Assembly: GCA_020832585.1 (NCBI GenBank)
Contig: JAFIEL010000254.1
Coordinates: 1 to 33,662 of the forward strand
DNA from: Natronohydrobacter sp.
GTDB taxonomy: Bacteria > Pseudomonadota > Alphaproteobacteria > Rhodobacterales > Rhodobacteraceae
DNA: 33,662 nt
Direction of reading: 5' to 3'
Made by a program: the position numbers and the translations under genes
Notes under the pieces: generated by a model
Databases searched by the model: none
Told to the model about the DNA's origin: nothing
The model's input: only the letters and a program-made list of their open reading frames with translations
Part shown: positions 30,295 through 33,662 of the stretch, one piece after another
How positions within the stretch are numbered: the first letter of the stretch is position 1
Layout: the number at the start of each line of letters is the position of its first letter

Positions 30295-31035
30295 ATGCAC
30301 ATGACACGTCTTTCACTGCTCGCAAGCGGGGCAATCCTCGCCGCAACCGCCAGTTTTGCCGAAACCTTCGAATACACGGTCGGGGATACTGTGTTTCAGG
30401 GCTATGTCGCCCGCCCCGCAGGTGAAGCCCTTGGCACTGTCCTGATCGTGCATGACTGGGACGGGCTTAACGCCCATGAAATCGCCCGCGCCGAGGCGAT
30501 GGCCGAAGCGGGCTATGTCGGTGTGGCGCTCGATCTCTTTGGCCGCGACGCAGAATTGAACGGCATCGACGACTATCGCCGCGAAACCGGCGCGCTCTAT
30601 GGCAATCGCGACGAATTCCGCGCCCGCATCGCAGGCGGCGCAGAAGCCGCTGCCGCCCTTGACGGCGTGCCCGCGCAGATGGTCCTGACCGGCTATTGCT
30701 TTGGCGGTGCCGCCGCACTGGAAGGCGCGCGCGCGGGCTTTGACATGGCCGGTTTCGTCAGCTTCCACGGTGGCCTTGGCACACCTGACGGGCAGGATTA
30801 CACCACCACCTCTGCCCCCGTCCTCGTGCTGCATGGCTCTGCCGATCCAGTCTCGGGCATGGCCGATCTGGCCGCCCTCATGGATGAATTGCGCGAAGCC
30901 GGCGTGCCGCATGGCGCGGAAATCTACGGCGGCGCGCGCCATTCCTTCACTGTCGAAGGCTCGAATGACTGGGACGCAGACGCCAATGCACGCGCCGAAG
31001 CCGCCCTGCTGCGCTTCCTTGGCGACGTGTTCTGA
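30295..31035 (+). CDS. Secreted dienelactone hydrolase family protein
   Basis: 246 residues from the ATG at 30295 (AGGGGG eight bases upstream). It begins with a signal peptide ending near ATASFA (about residue 22), so it should be periplasmic. The alpha/beta-hydrolase catalytic residues are visible: Cys in TGYCFGGAAAL (about residue 137), Asp in HGSADPVSGM and His in GGARHSFTVEG. Cys as nucleophile is typical of dienelactone hydrolases. The substrate is unknown. It converges on nagZ with almost no gap. Confidence 0.88.
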   Translation: MHMTRLSLLASGAILAATASFAETFEYTVGDTVFQGYVARPAGEALGTVLIVHDWDGLNAHEIARAEAMAEAGYVGVALDLFGRDAELNGIDDYRRETGALYGNRDEFRARIAGGAEAAAALDGVPAQMVLTGYCFGGAAALEGARAGFDMAGFVSFHGGLGTPDGQDYTTTSAPVLVLHGSADPVSGMADLAALMDELREAGVPHGAEIYGGARHSFTVEGSNDWDADANARAEAALLRFLGDVF

Positions 31036-31038
31036 GCC

Positions 31039-32034
31039 TCAGCCCATCGCCGCCGCATAAGCAGCGTCCAGCGCGCCCGCCTCGACCTCTTCCGGGGCGG
31101 CGCGCAAGGCAAGCGCCCGTTCCGCCCGCGCCAGCCCCGCGCCCGACAGCATCGGGCAGACCCCGGCCAAGGCCTGCATCTCGGCCAGATCGCCATTGCA
31201 ATGCAGCACCAGATCGCAGCCCGCCGCCAGCGCAGCTTCGGCCCGCACCGGAACCGGCCCTTGCAACGCCTGCATCGAGATATCATCGGTCATCAACAGC
31301 CCGTCAAAGCCGATCTCTTCGCGGATCAACCCGATCATGCGCGGCGATTGCGTCGCAGGCCGGTCCGGGTCGATCTCGCGAAACACCAGATGCGCGGTCA
31401 TCCCCAAGGGCAGATCCGCCAGCGCCTTGAACGCCGCGAAATCAGTCTCTTGCAGAGCGCTCTTCGCGCAGTCAATCACCGGCAAATCCAGATGGCTGTC
31501 CAGCGTCGCCCGCCCATGCCCCGGAATATGCTTCAGCACCGGCAACACGCCCCCGCGCAGCAGCCCGTCCGCCATCGCCCGCGCATTGGCCACCACATCC
31601 CCCACCGACCGCCCATAGCAGCGGTTCAGCAAAATCGCATGCGTGTCGCCCTGCGCAATATCCGCCAGCGGCGCGCAATTCACATCAATCCCCACCGCGC
31701 GCAATTCCCGCGCAATCATCCGCCCGCGCAACTCCATGGCAGCGACCGGATCGCGCGCCCTCTCGCATTGCTCCAGGGCAGGCACCCACTCACGCCAATG
31801 CGGCCCGCGCATCCGCGCCACGCGCCCGCCCTCCTGATCGATCAGGATCGGCAGATCGCGCCCCACAGCATCGCGCAAGCTCTCGGTCAAACCCCGCACC
31901 TGATCAGGGCTCTCGATATTGCGCGCAAACAGGATCGCCCCCCAGGGCTGGCTCTCGGCGAAAAACGCAGCTTCCGCCCGGCCAAGCGACAGACCCGCGC
32001 AGCCGAAAATCACCGCACGCGGCGCAGCACTCAT
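31039..32034 (-). CDS. nagZ: Beta-N-acetylhexosaminidase
   Basis: 331 residues from the ATG at 32034, which overlaps the stop of the SPOR-domain gene by four bases. Family 3 glycosidase motifs: LPILIDQEGGRVARMRGPHW, the catalytic loop KHIPGHGRATLDSHLDLPVID with the acid/base His, and the nucleophile Asp in GLLMTDDISMQAL. NagZ removes GlcNAc from anhydro-muropeptides during peptidoglycan recycling in the cytoplasm. The order argS – SPOR protein – nagZ is the usual one in Rhodobacterales. Confidence 0.94.
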   Translation of the reverse strand: MSAAPRAVIFGCAGLSLGRAEAAFFAESQPWGAILFARNIESPDQVRGLTESLRDAVGRDLPILIDQEGGRVARMRGPHWREWVPALEQCERARDPVAAMELRGRMIARELRAVGIDVNCAPLADIAQGDTHAILLNRCYGRSVGDVVANARAMADGLLRGGVLPVLKHIPGHGRATLDSHLDLPVIDCAKSALQETDFAAFKALADLPLGMTAHLVFREIDPDRPATQSPRMIGLIREEIGFDGLLMTDDISMQALQGPVPVRAEAALAAGCDLVLHCNGDLAEMQALAGVCPMLSGAGLARAERALALRAAPEEVEAGALDAAYAAAMG

Positions 32035-33221
32035 CGGATCAGAACCGGGATACAATCAATCTGCTGGTCCACCAGCGCCGCACAGAAGCGCCGCGCGTCG
32101 CGCTCGTCCGAGAACCCATGCGCGCGCAGCCGGTAGAACACCGACCCGCCACTATGCGCGGCCTCGACCACGCGCCCCCGATCATCCAGAAGCGGCGAGA
32201 ACCGGCTTGCCAGCGCATCCCATGCCGCTCGCGCGGCGGCCACATCATCATAGGCCCCAAGCTGCACCAGCCGCGTGCCCGGCCCGATCGTGGCGGGGTC
32301 AATATCGACATCGCGCACCCCGCTCAGCCCCATCGCCACCGAACTCGCAACCGACGCCGCCAGATCATTCGCCAAGGGCGCTGCATCCGTTGCAACCGGC
32401 CCCAGTGACGCCACACGCGACGCGCTGGCCGCCAATTGCGCCCCATTGCGCGCAGGCGGACGCGGTGAAACCGTAACCGCGCGGCGCGTCGGCGAATTGA
32501 TCCCCAAAGCAGAACCACTCCCCGCGCCTGGCTCCGACATCGCCACCTCCTGCTGCAAGGAGACCGGAATCGGCTGTTCCTCGAACTCGGCGCTGTGCTG
32601 GGTTTCCTGCGGACGCGCGCGCTGCAGATCATCCCCCGTCAGATCCAGCGGCGGCGGGGCCAGCACGATCTGTTCGCGCGGGGTTTCTTCCGTTGCTGCC
32701 GCCAGTTCATTCACCGACAGCCCCTGATGCGCCGCCTGACGCCCGCCGGGGTTCTCGGGCGAGACCCTGAGCGGCCCCTCCAGCGCGCGCACAACCGGCA
32801 CGCCCGCCACATCGCGTTTCATGATCTGCCATATCCAGCCCCCGGCCCCGACAATCAACGCGACCGACAGCACCGCCCCCAGACCATGCATCACAGTGCT
32901 GGTCTGACGCCCGCGTGCGGGTGCCTGTGCAGTCTGCGGATGCAGATGGGGATGTGGGTGCGGATATGCCTGCGGCTGCGCATAGGCCGGATAGCCCTGC
33001 GGCGGAACTGCCCCCCAGCCTGCACCCGCTGCAGCTTGCGGCGACGGCGCATAGCCCTGCGCAGAGGCCGCCTGATCCCAACCAGGATAGGCCCCCGCCT
33101 GATAGCCCGGTCGCGCCGCGCTCAGAACCGGTTCAGCATGGCGCGCATACACAGCCCGGTCGTGAAACTCAGGCGCAAAACCCGCCTTGTATCCTGCTGG
33201 AAAATCTCTGCTCTCACCCAT
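32031..33221 (-). CDS. SPOR domain-containing envelope protein
   Basis: 396 residues from the ATG at 33221 (GAGG upstream); the frame extends upstream but the extra part is Arg- and Cys-rich and not needed. An N-terminal Tyr/Gln/Ala/Pro-rich cytoplasmic part is followed by one membrane helix (VLSVALIVGAGGWIWQIM, about residues 138–155), a low-complexity periplasmic linker and a C-terminal SPOR domain (RLVQLGAYDDVAAARAAW to the end), which binds denuded peptidoglycan at the division site. It overlaps nagZ, consistent with a peptidoglycan-related unit. Confidence 0.9.
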   Translation of the reverse strand: MGESRDFPAGYKAGFAPEFHDRAVYARHAEPVLSAARPGYQAGAYPGWDQAASAQGYAPSPQAAAGAGWGAVPPQGYPAYAQPQAYPHPHPHLHPQTAQAPARGRQTSTVMHGLGAVLSVALIVGAGGWIWQIMKRDVAGVPVVRALEGPLRVSPENPGGRQAAHQGLSVNELAAATEETPREQIVLAPPPLDLTGDDLQRARPQETQHSAEFEEQPIPVSLQQEVAMSEPGAGSGSALGINSPTRRAVTVSPRPPARNGAQLAASASRVASLGPVATDAAPLANDLAASVASSVAMGLSGVRDVDIDPATIGPGTRLVQLGAYDDVAAARAAWDALASRFSPLLDDRGRVVEAAHSGGSVFYRLRAHGFSDERDARRFCAALVDQQIDCIPVLIR

Positions 33222-33399
33222 GCCTGCCTCATTCACAGCCAAAGGATCTGCACCCCTCAGCCGTGTTTCCTGACGTTTCTGGCAAGATGCCTGCTCGACA
33301 CTGCCTGCTCGACGTGGCGCGTTTCGCACCTTTTATTCTTTGCGTCGGGCAATCCCTGCCAAGGGATCGCCCTGAAATATCATCCGATGTGACGCGCTT

Positions 33400-33662
33400 T
33401 CAGCGCATTTCTTCCACCGGCGAGACCCCCAAGATAGCAAGACCTGACGAAATCGCAACGCCCGTGGCACGCGCCAGTGCGATTTTTGCCGCAGTTGTGG
33501 CAGGATCGCCCTCCTGCACGAAACGCAACCCCGTCACCTCATTGCCCCGGTTCCACAACCCGTGGAACTCTGCCGCCAGTTCAGACAGGTAGCCTGCCAC
33601 CCGATGCGGCTCCTGCGTGCGCGCGGCCAGTTCCACCACACGCGGCCATTCCGCCACCTTGC
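33400..33662 (-). CDS. argS: Arginyl-tRNA synthetase, C-terminal part (5' end outside window)
   Basis: The frame runs off the right edge. The visible about 87 residues are the DALR anticodon-binding tail: RVVELAARTQEPHRVAGYLSELAAEFHGLW, then KIALARATGVAISSGLAILGVSPVEEM. This is the standard end of ArgS (helical bundle, then LGIxxPxxM). It lies 178 bases upstream of the SPOR-domain gene on the same strand. Confidence 0.9.
   Translation of the reverse strand, partial: KVAEWPRVVELAARTQEPHRVAGYLSELAAEFHGLWNRGNEVTGLRFVQEGDPATTAAKIALARATGVAISSGLAILGVSPVEEMR

Overview
The window looks like a chromosome segment of a GC-rich alphaproteobacterium, most likely a member of the Rhodobacterales. The right flank carries the order argS – SPOR-domain protein – nagZ typical of that group, and the host genes strongly prefer codons ending in C or G. 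About 14.1 kb of foreign DNA (13321–27425) sits inside this host sequence, downstream of a tRNA-Ser(GCU) gene. It differs from the flanks in base composition: many T- and A-runs, Leu mostly TTG, Phe TTT, and frequent 'gtctttctt' and 'cacaca' words.

Left host flank (1–13320). A partial Asp/Glu-racemase-type gene overlaps or abuts an MFS transporter on the + strand. Facing them is a minus-strand cluster of an Lrp/AsnC regulator, a GcvT/DmdA-like folate-dependent enzyme, an OsmC-type protein and an enoyl-CoA hydratase/isomerase. galE follows as a single gene. Next comes a seven-gene minus-strand operon that reads as a carbohydrate or glycerophosphodiester uptake system: a DeoR repressor, a UgpC/MalK-type ATPase, a UgpB-like binding protein, two permeases, a metallophosphoesterase and an inositol-monophosphatase-family phosphatase.

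Island (13321–27425). This is an integrative mobilizable element. It has a tyrosine integrase next to attL, a 22-bp att duplication (21/22 identical) of the tRNA-Ser 3' end, and a duplicated tandem 11-mer near both ends that looks like integrase arm sites. Its mobilization module has an IncQ-like oriT between a small TraD/MobC-like gene and a MobA/MobL relaxase. A long non-coding stretch with structured repeats and an AT-rich iteron-like tract precedes a small gene and an SF3 (D5/P4-type) helicase, which suggests autonomous replication of the excised form. Downstream of the helicase are three small transcription units (A, B, C) with the same promoter architecture and a strong intrinsic terminator each, plus a stand-alone copy of the helicase N-terminal domain between A and B. 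Unit C is predicted to start exactly on a sequence closely resembling a subtype I-F CRISPR repeat, followed by a second degenerate copy. There is no Cas gene in the window, so this is a candidate solitary-repeat small RNA (RNA anti-CRISPR type, or mini-array). Further right are small unknown genes, among them three tandem genes that appear to share one repeated domain. Three of the transcription units share a palindromic promoter/operator. At the tRNA end is a DNA methyltransferase with a probable small restriction endonuclease.

Right host flank (27404–33662). After tRNA-Ser come a LysR regulator, carA, a divergent GatB/YqeY-family gene, a secreted dienelactone-hydrolase-like protein, nagZ, a SPOR-domain envelope protein and the 3' end of argS.

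In sum, the island carries what is needed to integrate, excise, replicate and be mobilized by a helper conjugative system. Its cargo looks aimed at defence and counter-defence: a restriction-modification pair and possibly a CRISPR-repeat mimic. All functions are inferred by reading the sequence; no database search was run.
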